A DNA stretch of 64,000 nt from Rhizobium sp. RU36D (lineage in GTDB: Bacteria; Pseudomonadota; Alphaproteobacteria; Rhizobiales; Rhizobiaceae), in contig NZ_FWXU01000022.1 of NCBI RefSeq assembly GCF_900176345.1, positions 1-64,000 on the forward strand, written 5' to 3'. Numbering within the stretch: the stretch's first letter is position 1; each line of letters opens with the position of its first letter. This document shows positions 20,381 through 28,861 of the stretch, piece by piece. Under the pieces are notes generated by a model. The model saw nothing but the letters and a program-made list of their open reading frames with translations. It was not told where the DNA came from and made no database searches. The position numbers and the translations under genes are program-made.

Positions 20381-21636
20381 CAGCAGAAAGCACGAATTCC
20401 CTGGTATCGCCCGAAATCAAGGCGCTGCCGGAAACCATGACCGCGGCCTTCGACGAGTTCATGACCGCCTTCGAGGCCTTTCGCGACGCCAATGACACGA
20501 GGCTCGACGAGATCGAGAAGAAGCTCTCCTCCGACGTGGTGACCCGCGACAAGGTGGAGCGCATCAACAAGGCGATCGACGAGCAGGCCCGCCAGCTCGA
20601 CCAGCTGGTCCTGAAGAAGATGCGGCCGGCGCTTTCGCGCGGCGGGGCCGCCGCCATCGAGGCCAGCGAACACAAGGCGGCCTTCGAGGCTTATATTCGC
20701 CGCGGCGACGAAGGTGCATTGCGCGAGCTGGAGGCCAAGGCCATGTCGGCGGGAAGTGCCGGCGACGGCGGCTATCTGGTGCCCGACGAGACCGATGGCG
20801 AAATCGGCCGGCGGCTTTCCGTCGTCTCGCCGATCCGGGCGCTGGCAACCGTGCGCCAGGTCTCCGGCAGCGTGCTGAAGAAGCCCTTCGCGCCGGCCGG
20901 CATGGCGGCGGGCTGGGTGGCGGAGGCCTCCGCGCGACCGCAGACCGGCACGCCCGAACTCGCCGAACTCTCCTTCCCGACCATGGAACTCTATGCCATG
21001 CCGGCTGCCACCCAGGCGCTTCTGGATGATGCTGCCGTCGATGTCGAGGCCTGGATTTCCAGCGAAGTGGACATCGCCTTTGCCGAACAGGAGGGGGCAG
21101 CCTTCGTCTCCGGCGACGGGGTGAACAAGCCCAAGGGCTTCCTGTCCTATTCCACGGTTGCCGACAGCGCCTGGAGTTGGGGCTCGATAGGCTACCGCGC
21201 CACCGGATCAGCCGGCGCCTTTGCCGCAAGCGGCCCCTCCGACGTGCTGGTCGACACGATCTATGCGCTGAAGGCGGGCCATCGCCAGAATGCGAGCTTC
21301 GTGATGAACCGCAAGACCCAAGGCGAGATCCGCAAGTTCAAGGACGCCGACGGCAACTATCTCTGGCAGCCGCCGGCCGCGGCCGGCCAGCCGGCGGCGC
21401 TGATGGGCTTCCCGATCGCCGAGGCCGAGGACATGCCCGACATCGCCGCTAATGCCCTGGCGATTGCCTTCGGCGACTTCCGCGCCGGCTATCTCGTGGT
21501 GGACCGCGCCGGGGTGCGGGTGCTGCGCGACCCCTATTCGGCCAAGCCCTATGTGCTGTTCTACACCACCAAGCGCGTGGGCGGCGGGGTGCAGAACTAC
21601 GAGGCGATCAAGCTGGTGAAGTTCGCGGCAGCGTGA
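20377..21636 (+). CDS. GTA major capsid protein (gp5, HK97 fold)
   Basis: 419 aa. The N-terminal 110 or so residues (FDEFMTAFEAFRDANDTRLDEIEKKL) form the coiled-coil delta domain removed by the protease. The shell domain follows with AGDGGYLVPDETDGEIGRRL, the E-loop region and VDVEAWISSEVDIAFAEQEGAAFVSGDG, typical of this family, and ends AIKLVKFAAA. Length matches RcGTA-type capsids. An heptad array follows directly. Confidence 0.95.
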   Translation: MTAESTNSLVSPEIKALPETMTAAFDEFMTAFEAFRDANDTRLDEIEKKLSSDVVTRDKVERINKAIDEQARQLDQLVLKKMRPALSRGGAAAIEASEHKAAFEAYIRRGDEGALRELEAKAMSAGSAGDGGYLVPDETDGEIGRRLSVVSPIRALATVRQVSGSVLKKPFAPAGMAAGWVAEASARPQTGTPELAELSFPTMELYAMPAATQALLDDAAVDVEAWISSEVDIAFAEQEGAAFVSGDGVNKPKGFLSYSTVADSAWSWGSIGYRATGSAGAFAASGPSDVLVDTIYALKAGHRQNASFVMNRKTQGEIRKFKDADGNYLWQPPAAAGQPAALMGFPIAEAEDMPDIAANALAIAFGDFRAGYLVVDRAGVRVLRDPYSAKPYVLFYTTKRVGGGVQNYEAIKLVKFAAA

Positions 21637-21650
21637 TGGGGGGAGAGGGA

Positions 21651-21702
21651 GGCAGTAGGCAGTAGGGAGTAGGGAGTAGGGAGTAGGGAGTAGGGAGTAG
21701 GA
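21651..21702 (+). repeat. heptad array, GGAGTAG type
   Basis: Two GCAGTAG units then at least five perfect GGAGTAG heptads, between the capsid and histidine phosphatase genes. No inverse partner follows it before the next gene. Confidence 0.85.
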
Positions 21703-21794
21703 TGCTCCCGGGAATGTGACAGGCTGCCGATGAACTGCCGTCTCTCGCCGCGCGTAACCTGTCGATATCAGGTTACATACTGCGGGAGACGGCG

Positions 21795-22352
21795 ATGCTG
21801 AGGCGGGAATTCCTTTCACTATCCCTGGCGGGCTTGGCCACAAGCGCTTTTGCCGCGCCGGATCTCTGGGGCGAGGCGCAAGCGGGCCGGGCAATCGTGC
21901 TGATGCGCCACGCGCTTGCGCCGGGCACCGGCGATCCCCAAGGCTTCAAGCTTGGGGCTTGCTCGACCCAGCGCAACCTATCGGCAGAAGGACGCGCGCA
22001 AGCCGCCAGGATCGGAGCGCTGTTTCGTGCAAACGGCATTGCCAGGGCGGATGTGTTTTCCAGCCAGTGGTGCCGCTGCCTGGACACCGCGAGCGGGTTG
22101 GATCTCGGACCAGTCACCGAACAGCCGCTGCTCAACTCCTTCTTCGGCAATCCGGAAGATGGCCGGCCGCAGACTGAAGCGCTGCACCGCTGGATCGTGG
22201 GCCTGAAGCCGACAGGACCCGTTGTCCTGGTGACCCATCAGGTGAATATCACGGGGCTGACATCCGTGGTGCCCGCAAGCGGCGAGATGCTGTTCGTGAC
22301 GCCTGGGGCGGTGCTGCCGCTGCCGGTGTTGGGGCGGGTGAACGGGGCGTGA
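21795..22352 (+). CDS. periplasmic histidine phosphatase family protein (GTA cargo)
   Basis: 185 aa. A signal peptide (MLRREFLSLSLAGLATSAFA) is followed by the catalytic LMRHA motif (R38, H39) and a second His in VLVTHQVNIT (H148), the branch-2 layout. It should hydrolyse phosphate esters or act as a phosphohistidine phosphatase in the periplasm; the substrate is unknown. Not a GTA structural gene; it lies between capsid and connector genes and is followed by the convergent membrane-protein gene. Confidence 0.85.
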   Translation: MLRREFLSLSLAGLATSAFAAPDLWGEAQAGRAIVLMRHALAPGTGDPQGFKLGACSTQRNLSAEGRAQAARIGALFRANGIARADVFSSQWCRCLDTASGLDLGPVTEQPLLNSFFGNPEDGRPQTEALHRWIVGLKPTGPVVLVTHQVNITGLTSVVPASGEMLFVTPGAVLPLPVLGRVNGA

Positions 22353-22373
22353 GGGGGCGGGCGCGGCCCGTGC

Positions 22374-23594
22374 TTAGTGAGGGAACGCGCTCGGCGAGAG
22401 GCTGACCTGCATGCCCGGCCACACCACGAGCTGACACGGATCCACCTGGCATTTCGCGACTTCTTCGGCCCAGGCGGGGCCCGTGTTGAACAGGCGCCAG
22501 GCCGGGGAGTAACTCGCCACCGCTTGCACCAGGAGGCTGAGACCGAGGACACAGGCCATCGCACGGGGCCTATGCACGCTGGCGAGCATGATGGTGAGGA
22601 TAAGGGCTGAGGTGCTGACGAGGTAATAGCGACCGCCATTGGCCTCGCCGCCGAGCAGAAAATACGGGTCTCCCAAGGCTCCGAATGTCTGTACCACCGC
22701 TGCGCCGATGCCGGCGGCAAGGATCAACACGACGTCGATCCTGTTTCGAGAATCGGTAGAGCGGATCAGGACGAGCGTCAGGGTCGCGCAAAGCATGCCT
22801 ATGGCGATGAAATTGGGCCAGTCGAGCGCCACCGTGCCGATTGCTTTCACCACGAAAGGCGTCATGACGAGACCGAGCATTGAGTGCAGGGCAACGGGCA
22901 GGAGCAGCAATCGGGCAGATGTGGTGAATTGTCGTCCGCCTGTTCCGGTCGCAAGGAGCACATAGGCCTGCACGGCCACGCATGCCAGCAGGATGACCGC
23001 CAGCAGCAGATGTGGTCGCGACTTTCGCACCACGCCGACCGCAATGAATGCGGGCATCAGGATGACCGACGGCAGGCCACTCAATCCACATAAAAAGGAA
23101 CAGACGCAGGCGAAAACCACCCATCGACGGCTTTGCAGCCGCAGGGCGAGAAGCATCAGCACGATCGCACCGCAATACCACTGTATGTTGGTGGCGCTGG
23201 CAAATACCTCATAGGACATCGGCGCCAATGCCAGGCAACCGACGGCCAGAAGCAGCAGCAGCGGGTGAACGCCGCGCTCAATCGCCACCTGGGCAACGAC
23301 CACGACCAGAATTGAGGCGACCGCCACCGACAAATAGGTGGTGACGAATGGGGCATAGACGAGCGGGGCGTAGGTCGACAGCTTGGCCAAGACATTGGCG
23401 GCAAGTTGGTAATTCGAGTTTGCCGTGAAGCTCAGGACGTCAACCCAATCCGCGTGCTGAACCGCATGCAGATAGATCTGCGCCTCTTCCGCCCAGAATC
23501 GGGGCTCGATGAATGGTGCCCAATTTCGCCATATCGACAAACCGAGAAAACAGGCCAGCGCGGCCAGATGATAGTGAAATACGCGCGACGTCAT
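22374..23594 (-). CDS. polytopic membrane protein, possibly GT-C-type glycosyltransferase (GTA cargo)
   Basis: About 406 aa with 9-11 hydrophobic helices. The first loop after helix 1 has RFWAEEAQIYLHA, resembling the acidic (D/E)xD/EE motif of GT-C lipid-linked-sugar transferases; the C-terminus is a short periplasmic tail with two Cys (KCQVDPCQLVVWPG). It is oriented against the GTA, between capsid and head-tail connector, so it is probably a later insertion. Start uncertain: ATG 23594, ATG 23630 or further upstream; none has a strong ribosome site. Function tentative. Confidence 0.65.
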   Translation of the reverse strand: MTSRVFHYHLAALACFLGLSIWRNWAPFIEPRFWAEEAQIYLHAVQHADWVDVLSFTANSNYQLAANVLAKLSTYAPLVYAPFVTTYLSVAVASILVVVVAQVAIERGVHPLLLLLAVGCLALAPMSYEVFASATNIQWYCGAIVLMLLALRLQSRRWVVFACVCSFLCGLSGLPSVILMPAFIAVGVVRKSRPHLLLAVILLACVAVQAYVLLATGTGGRQFTTSARLLLLPVALHSMLGLVMTPFVVKAIGTVALDWPNFIAIGMLCATLTLVLIRSTDSRNRIDVVLILAAGIGAAVVQTFGALGDPYFLLGGEANGGRYYLVSTSALILTIMLASVHRPRAMACVLGLSLLVQAVASYSPAWRLFNTGPAWAEEVAKCQVDPCQLVVWPGMQVSLSPSAFPH

Positions 23595-23787
23595 CCAGCT
23601 CTGCCCCGGTTCATGAATGCCAATGTGCATGACAGTGGCAAGCCGCTCTTCGATAGCGAAACTGGCGGCCAACCCGAAACTCAATCTCGCCGAAAGCCCT
23701 GCCTCGGGCTGATTGTCCACAATATCGGATATCCGCCCTGATCTGCCACGGCAGGATATTTCCACTCCACCCACCCACGGAGCCCCC

Positions 23788-24357
23788 ATGACCTATGCCG
23801 AAATCAATCCGCCGCTGGCGGAGCCGCTGACGCTTGCCGAGGTGAAGGCGCATCTGCGTCTTGACGCAAACGATGAGGATGCGCTGCTGGCGAGCCTGAT
23901 CCGCGTGGCGCGCGAGCATCTGGAGACGAAGACCGGGCTCTGCCTGATGGCGCGGGGTTTGCGGCTCTATCTCGACCGCTGGCCGAAATCCGGCGTGCTG
24001 GAGATCGGGCGCGGGCCGGTAATCTCGGTTCAGGCGGTCACCGTCTATGACGGGGACGGGGAGGCGGGGACGCACCCCCTCGACGGGCATCTGCTCGATG
24101 GGGTGGCGCGGCCGGCGCGGCTGTGGTTGCCGCAGGCGCCGGATCCGGGCCGGACCCTCAATGGCATCGAGGTGGATTTCATTGCCGGCTTTGGCGAGAC
24201 CGCGGCCGATGTGCCGGATGGACTGAAACGCGCCATGCTGATGCATGTGGCGCTGATGTTTGCCTGGCGCGGCGCGGTGCCGCTGGAGCACCAGCCGGCT
24301 GCCATACCCCAGGGTTATGAGCGGCTGATCGCGCCGCATGCGCGCCGGAGGCTCTGA
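23788..24357 (+). CDS. GTA head-tail connector/adaptor (gp6)
   Basis: 189 aa. PPLAEPLTLAEVKAHLRLDANDEDALLASLIRVAREHLETKTG is the signature of phiE125 gp8/HK97 gp6-type connectors, which dock under the portal. ATG 23788 follows CGGAG by 5 nt. A short gap and GGAGG inside its 3' end lead into the next gene. Complete. Confidence 0.92.
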   Translation: MTYAEINPPLAEPLTLAEVKAHLRLDANDEDALLASLIRVAREHLETKTGLCLMARGLRLYLDRWPKSGVLEIGRGPVISVQAVTVYDGDGEAGTHPLDGHLLDGVARPARLWLPQAPDPGRTLNGIEVDFIAGFGETAADVPDGLKRAMLMHVALMFAWRGAVPLEHQPAAIPQGYERLIAPHARRRL

Positions 24358-24358
24358 C

Positions 24359-24709
24359 ATGGTGACGCCAAATGTTTCGATTGGGGTCATTGATGCCGGT
24401 GCGATGACGGCACGGCTGAGCCTGGAACGGCCGGTCACAGCGTCGGACGGGCAGGGTGGCGCCGGTATCAGCTATGAGGCGGTCGCCGATCTCTGGGTGC
24501 GGGTCGAGCCTGTTTCCGTGACGCTCGAGGAGCGGGCGGGCGGCGAGGTGTTTTCCATCTCCCACCGGGTCTGGCTGAACTTTCGCCGGGATATCGAGGC
24601 GGGTATGCGCTTTCGCCGCGGCATTCGGCGCCTCGTGGTGAAGAGCTGGCGCGACCCCGACGAAACCGGACGTTACCTGGTGTGTGACTGCGTGGAGGAG
24701 AGGCGATGA
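24359..24709 (+). CDS. GTA head closure/stopper protein (gp7)
   Basis: 116 aa, a beta-barrel head-tail adaptor of the SPP1 gp16 class (DGQGGAGISYEAVADLWVRVEPVS and ISHRVWLNFRRDIEAGMRF... segments). GGAGG lies 7 nt before the ATG; the start is one base after the previous stop. The end overlaps gp8 by 4 bp. Confidence 0.88.
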   Translation: MVTPNVSIGVIDAGAMTARLSLERPVTASDGQGGAGISYEAVADLWVRVEPVSVTLEERAGGEVFSISHRVWLNFRRDIEAGMRFRRGIRRLVVKSWRDPDETGRYLVCDCVEERR

Positions 24710-25107
24710 GCCCGGTCAATGCCCTTCTGCAGGCGGTGCATGCCCGTCTCACCGGCGATGCGGGGCTGCAGGCGCTGGCCGGCGGCGGCATTCACGACCG
24801 GCGGCTGGGGCGTATCGACATGCCCTATTTGGTCATCGGATCGGTTGAGACTGCGGATTTTTCCACCGGCAGCGAGGACGGGCTGGAGATCACGCTAGTG
24901 CTGGAAGCCTGGTCGGCGATCTCAAGGCGCGAGGCGGAGATGACCGCCGATGCCGTACGCGGCCTAATGCATGAGGCGGAGCTGGAGCTTGAAGCGGCCG
25001 AACTGGTCAGTCTGCGGCACCGCCGGACCCTGAGCCGCCGCGAGGCGAAGACGGCGCTGTTCGTCGCGGAGATGCGGTTTCGCGCTGTGGTGGAGTGGGG
25101 CGAGTAG
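24706..25107 (+). CDS. GTA tail terminator (gp8, DUF3168)
   Basis: 133 aa. Starts MSPVNALLQAVHARLTGDAGL and contains MPYLVIGSVETADFSTGSEDG, both DUF3168 features. It caps the tail tube at the head interface. ATGA overlap with gp7. An heptad array follows. Confidence 0.9.
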   Translation: MSPVNALLQAVHARLTGDAGLQALAGGGIHDRRLGRIDMPYLVIGSVETADFSTGSEDGLEITLVLEAWSAISRREAEMTADAVRGLMHEAELELEAAELVSLRHRRTLSRREAKTALFVAEMRFRAVVEWGE

Positions 25108-25138
25108 CGAGTAGGCAGTGGGCAGTAGGCAGTAGGAG
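25101..25138 (+). repeat. heptad array, GAGTAGC/GCAGTAG type
   Basis: GAGTAGC, GAGTAGG, CAGTGGG, CAGTAGG, CAGTAGG units starting at the gp8 stop codon. Confidence 0.75.
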
Positions 25139-25292
25139 AAAAGTCCTGGCCTCTGCGCACGTTTGCACCTGGCTGGTTGGTCGACCATTTGTTCGTCACG
25201 GGATTGCACCTAGTCTCTCGGAAAATGGCGCTTTGGGCGGCGCGGCCAAGGTCTTGGCAGACCTTAAAAAATCTCAAGCAAAGGATAACAGG

Positions 25293-25700
25293 ATGGTGGC
25301 TCAAAAGGGCAAGGACCTGCTGCTGAAGCTGCAGGACGGGAGCGCTTATGTGACGGTTGCGGGGTTGCGTTCGCGCCGGCTCGCCTTCAACGCGCAGGCG
25401 GTCGATGTGACCGATGCGGAAAGCGCCGGGCGCTGGCGCGAGCTTCTGGGCGGAGCCGGCGTTCAGCGCGCCTCCGTTTCCGGCAGCGGCTTGTTCAAGG
25501 ACCAGGCCTCCGACGCGCTGGTGCGGGCCGCCTTTTTCGGCTCTGTCATCCTGACCTGGCAATTGCTGATCCCCGATTTCGGCACGGTGACCGGCCCCTT
25601 CCAGGTGACGGCGCTGGAATATGCCGGCCAGCATGACGGCGAACTCACGTTTGAGCTATCGCTGGAATCGGCCGGCGCGCTGACCTTCGGAGCCGTGTGA
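25293..25700 (+). CDS. GTA tail tube protein (gp9, TP901-1 major tail family)
   Basis: 135 aa. MVAQKGKDLLLKLQDGSAYVTVAGLRSRRLAFNAQAVDVTDAES is the typical start and GPFQVTALEYAGQHDGELTFELSLESAGALTF the typical end. It polymerises as the tail tube. AAAGGA lies 7 nt upstream. The 150-bp gap before it contains an heptad array and no gene. Confidence 0.93.
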   Translation: MVAQKGKDLLLKLQDGSAYVTVAGLRSRRLAFNAQAVDVTDAESAGRWRELLGGAGVQRASVSGSGLFKDQASDALVRAAFFGSVILTWQLLIPDFGTVTGPFQVTALEYAGQHDGELTFELSLESAGALTFGAV

Positions 25701-26071
25701 TGGGGGTCGTTGCGGGCATTGCCCGCGCCAACCGGCATCGCGGCGAGGTGGAGGCGCTGATCGACGGCGAGCGCCGGGTGCTGTGCCTGACGCTGGGCGC
25801 CTTGGCAGAACTGGAGACCGCCTTTGCCGCCGACAATTTGCTGGAACTTGCGGCGCGGTTCTCGGCCGGCCGGATGAAATCCGCCGATCTGATCCGCATC
25901 ATCGCGGCCGGCCTGCGCGGCGGCGGCAATCGCTTTGCCGATGAGGACGTGGCCGAGATGGCGATCGAAGGCGGGGTGGCCGGCGCGGCCGACCTCGTGA
26001 CGCGGTTGCTGGCGGTGACCTTCGGCGCTGGCGCCGATGCAGGCGGCGGAGCGCCGCCGGCAAACCCTTGA
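25700..26071 (+). CDS. GTA gp10 family protein, probable tail assembly chaperone part
   Basis: 123 aa. NRHRGEVEALIDGERRVLCLTLGALAELETAFAADNLLELAARF is the GTA gp10/TMP-chaperone signature. It starts in the stop codon of gp9 (TGATG; GTG 25697 also possible) and overlaps gp10.1. In tailed phages such proteins chaperone the tape measure. Confidence 0.88.
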   Translation: MGVVAGIARANRHRGEVEALIDGERRVLCLTLGALAELETAFAADNLLELAARFSAGRMKSADLIRIIAAGLRGGGNRFADEDVAEMAIEGGVAGAADLVTRLLAVTFGAGADAGGGAPPANP

Positions 26072-26280
26072 GAGCCGCGGGCGAGACAGCGGGGCCAAGA
26101 CCCTTTCCCTGGGCGCGCGTGATGCATGCCGGGCTGTTTCTCCTGCGGCTGGAGCCGAAAGCATTCTGGGCGCTGACGCCAGCTGAATTCTGCGCCTTGA
26201 CTGGTGGTTTTGCACCCGCAAGCGCGTTCGACCGCGGCGCGCTGCAGCGGCTGATGGCCGCCTTTCCCGACGAGACGTGA
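26068..26280 (+). CDS. GTA tail assembly chaperone (gp10.1)
   Basis: 70 aa. PFPWARVMHAGLFLLRLEPKAFWALTPAEF is the phage_TAC signature. TTG start at 26068 overlapping the gp10 stop (TTGA). Its short length is normal. Confidence 0.85.
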   Translation: MRAAGETAGPRPFPWARVMHAGLFLLRLEPKAFWALTPAEFCALTGGFAPASAFDRGALQRLMAAFPDET

Positions 26281-26289
26281 GGATCTGCA

Positions 26290-26835
26290 ATGGACGACGA
26301 CACACTGCGCGACGTGACGGTGGAGCTTGACGCACGGGCGGCGCTGAGCACGCTCGATGACCTGGAAACGCGATCGAAGGCGGTGGGCCGGGCGCTGACC
26401 GGCGCCCTGACCTCCGCAACGGTGGGCGGGCGCGGCCTTGACGATACGCTGCGGAAGCTCGGTGACCGGCTGGCCTCGATTGCGCTGTCGGCCGGGCTGA
26501 AGCCGCTCGAAAACCTGTTTTCCGGCGCTGTCGGCGGACTTCTGTCCGGCATCGGCGGCGGGGTGACGCCCTTTGCCAAGGGGGGCGTGGTGCGCGAGCC
26601 GGGCTATTTTCCCCTGGCTGGCGGAACCGGCCTGATGGGCGAGGCGGGGCCCGAGGCAATCCTGCCGCTCAGCCGCGGTGCCGACGGTTCCCTCGGCGTC
26701 GCAGCCACCGGCGGCGGCGGACCGAACATCACCTTCAACGTGACGGCCACCGACGTCGCAGGCTTCCGCAAGAGCGAGGGACAGATTGCAGCGATGCTGG
26801 CCAGGAGCGTGGGACGGGGGCAGAGGAATTTGTGA
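26290..26835 (+). CDS. GTA tail tape measure protein (gp11)
   Basis: 181 aa, short like other GTA tape measures (about 220 in RcGTA), which implies a short tail. It has an N-terminal helix, the glycine-rich hydrophobic LENLFSGAVGGLLSGIGGGVTPFAKGG stretch, and GTGLMGEAGPEAILPLSRGADGSLGV, conserved in this family. Complete, followed by the IS-bearing gap. Confidence 0.9.
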   Translation: MDDDTLRDVTVELDARAALSTLDDLETRSKAVGRALTGALTSATVGGRGLDDTLRKLGDRLASIALSAGLKPLENLFSGAVGGLLSGIGGGVTPFAKGGVVREPGYFPLAGGTGLMGEAGPEAILPLSRGADGSLGVAATGGGGPNITFNVTATDVAGFRKSEGQIAAMLARSVGRGQRNL

Positions 26836-26978
26836 GGGGGCGTGGAGAAGCCCGCTATATCTTGTTCCAAAGATTGGTATCGTCAGCGGTCGGTATTTTT
26901 GCCATCGGGGGAAGTAGCAATGTAGCTTCACCCCCGATCAGTCATTGTGGTCGGCATTATCTCGGCTTACAACAGGCT

Positions 26979-27224
26979 ATGCTCAAAATGTTACTTCGTC
27001 TGAATTTGGTGATCGGCGTCGCGTTGCTGCTAGTTCTCGGTCTTGCGGTTGCAACAAGGTGTTTCGACGCCATCATTGCCTGCAACGATCCCGACGACAG
27101 TTGGGGATGCGCCATTGCCTTGTCTGAATTTACCCAGTTAGTCGCCTTAGCAGCCGTTGTTGCTGCATTGCTGTTCTTCATTACCAGATCGGGGAAGCGG
27201 AACCCCAAGATACATCGAGATTAG
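26979..27224 (+). CDS. 81-aa two-helix membrane protein, hypothetical
   Basis: Two transmembrane helices (NLVIGVALLLVLGLAVAT and LVALAAVVAALLFFIT) flank a loop with two Cys (CNDPDDSWGC), ending in a basic tail. The start could be ATG 26979 or 26988; the frame is open to 26832 without a ribosome site. AT-richer than GTA genes and not part of canonical clusters. It lies 100 bp upstream of the IS. Confidence 0.5.
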   Translation: MLKMLLRLNLVIGVALLLVLGLAVATRCFDAIIACNDPDDSWGCAIALSEFTQLVALAAVVAALLFFITRSGKRNPKIHRD

Positions 27225-27325
27225 GTCTAGCGCCAAAGCGGCGTTGGCTACCGGGCTTGCAGGGCCCTCGGTGCACACGAAGCAACCGATTTCCTTGGCC
27301 TAGCCCCGGGGCATACATCCTCTAG

Positions 27326-28167
27326 GTCGTGTGGACACTTGGGATTCCCAAAGTTGAGCAAATCAGATTCAAGACTGTCTTTTGGAGGCAGTCATGGGTG
27401 TATTGGACCGGTTGATCCTTCGGGATGATCAGTGGGCGCGGATATCGCCGCACATCATTGGTGACGATCGCACCCGGGGGTCTTCAGGCCGCGACAATCG
27501 GATGTTTGTGGAAGCAGTGCTTTGGATCGTGCGGACCGGCTCGCCCTGGCGTGATCTGCCGGAGGTGTTCGGCGAGAGGAACAGTGTCTTCCGCCGCTTC
27601 AGCCGATGGAGCGAGAAGGGTATTTGGTGGCGCATGTTTGCGGCGATGTCTGATGATCCGGACTTCGAATACCTGATCGTCGATTCCACCATCATCCGCG
27701 CCCACCAGCACGCCGCCGGCGCAAAAAAGTTGCTGAAGATCAAGCCCTTGGCCGCTTTCGTGGCGGCCTAAGCACCAAGATACATATGGTGGCGCGCGGT
27801 CTCGGCTGCCCGGTCCGCTTTACACTGACTGCAGGCCAGAAGGGCGATGCGCCACAGGCCGATGCCCTGGTCGAGTGTCTGCCTGCCAATATCGTCATGG
27901 CCGACACCGCCTATGACTGCGACCGCCTGCGCGATGCAATTGCTGACAAAGGCGCTATCGCGGTGATCCCCAATAATCCATCCCGTGCCAGGACATACCC
28001 GCTCGACAGACACCTCTACGCCCAGCGCCACCTCATCGAATGCTACTTCTCCAAGCTCAAGCAATTCCGAAGGGTTGCAACGCGCTTCGAGATAGCCGCA
28101 CGAAACTATCCCGCAGTCGTCACAACCGCAGCTATCGTCTTGTGGATCGGGTAAATGTTCACACGTC
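27326..28167 (+). mobile_element. IS5-family insertion sequence (about 842 bp)
   Basis: Terminal inverted repeats GTCGTGTGGACACTT (27326-27340) and AAATGTTCACACGTC (28153-28167, inverse GACGTGTGAACATTT), flanked on both sides by CTAG (27322-27325 and 28168-28171), the likely target duplication. It contains a two-frame transposase. It is inserted between gp11 and gp12 without interrupting either. Confidence 0.85.
27394..28154 (+). CDS. IS5-family transposase, made by programmed -1 frameshift
   Basis: OrfA runs 27394-27771; its frame shifts by -1 at the slippery heptamer A_AAA_AAG (27723-27729) into the frame ending at 28154. The fused product (about 253 aa) has the DDE residues in VDSTIIRAHQH, VMADTAYD and IECYFSKLKQFRRVATR, plus GRFRGGLSTKIH after the shift. 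GGAGG lies 5 nt before ATG 27394. Both halves are intact, so the element may still be active. Confidence 0.88.
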
Positions 28168-28219
28168 CTAGGGCCTGCTCGCCATTCCCATCAAAACACC
28201 CCCCATTAGGAGCACATCC

Positions 28220-28861
28220 ATGCCCACTACCTTTCACGAGGTGCGGTTTCCCTTGCGCTTGTCGTTGACCACGTCGGGCGGGCCGGTGCGGCGGGTGGAT
28301 ATCGTCAACCTGTCCAATGGGCGCGAGGTGAGAAACGCAAGGTTCTTTGGCTCGCGGCGAGCCTATGATGCCGGGTCTGGCGTGCGTTCGGTGGCGGATC
28401 TCTATGAGGTGCTCGATTTCTTCGAGGCGCGGGGCGGCGGGCTTTATGGGTTTCGCTTTCGCGATCCGGTGGATTGGTCCTCGGCGCCGCCGGGGATCGC
28501 GCCGGACCGGCTGGACCAGGTCATTGGGACCGGCGACGGGGTGACGGCGGTGTTTCAACTGGCCAAGACCTATGGCGATGCCGGTGGTGGCTTTCGCCGC
28601 GAGATTGCCAAACCGGTGGCGGGAAGCCTTGTTCTGGCGGTCGGCGGTGTGGCGGTTGGCCCGGGGCAGTTTTCGCTGGATGCGACGACCGGACGGGTGA
28701 CGTTTGGGCCGGGTGCAGTTCCGGCGGCGGGAGCGGCGGTGACGGCCGGTTTCGAGTTCGACGTGCCGGTGCGCTTCGATACCGAACGCATCGATATCAG
28801 CCTCCAGGCCTTCAACGCCGGGCGGATTCCGACAATTCCGCTTGTGGAGATCATGCCATGA
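28220..28861 (+). CDS. GTA distal tail protein (gp12, DUF2460)
   Basis: 213 aa. FHEVRFPLRLSLTTSGGPVRR, YEVLDFFEARGGGLYGFRFRDPVDW and the C-terminal ISLQAFNAGRIPTIPLVEI are DUF2460 hallmarks. It connects the tail tube to the baseplate hub. ATGA-type overlap with gp13. It lies 50 bp after the IS end, so its expression may depend on read-through or the IS. Confidence 0.93.
   Translation: MPTTFHEVRFPLRLSLTTSGGPVRRVDIVNLSNGREVRNARFFGSRRAYDAGSGVRSVADLYEVLDFFEARGGGLYGFRFRDPVDWSSAPPGIAPDRLDQVIGTGDGVTAVFQLAKTYGDAGGGFRREIAKPVAGSLVLAVGGVAVGPGQFSLDATTGRVTFGPGAVPAAGAAVTAGFEFDVPVRFDTERIDISLQAFNAGRIPTIPLVEIMP

Noticed and set aside
21651..21702. Heptad repeats as CRISPR or iteron origin
   Set aside because: Seven-base units without spacers, no replication initiator gene nearby, and the same arrays recur at several GTA junctions.
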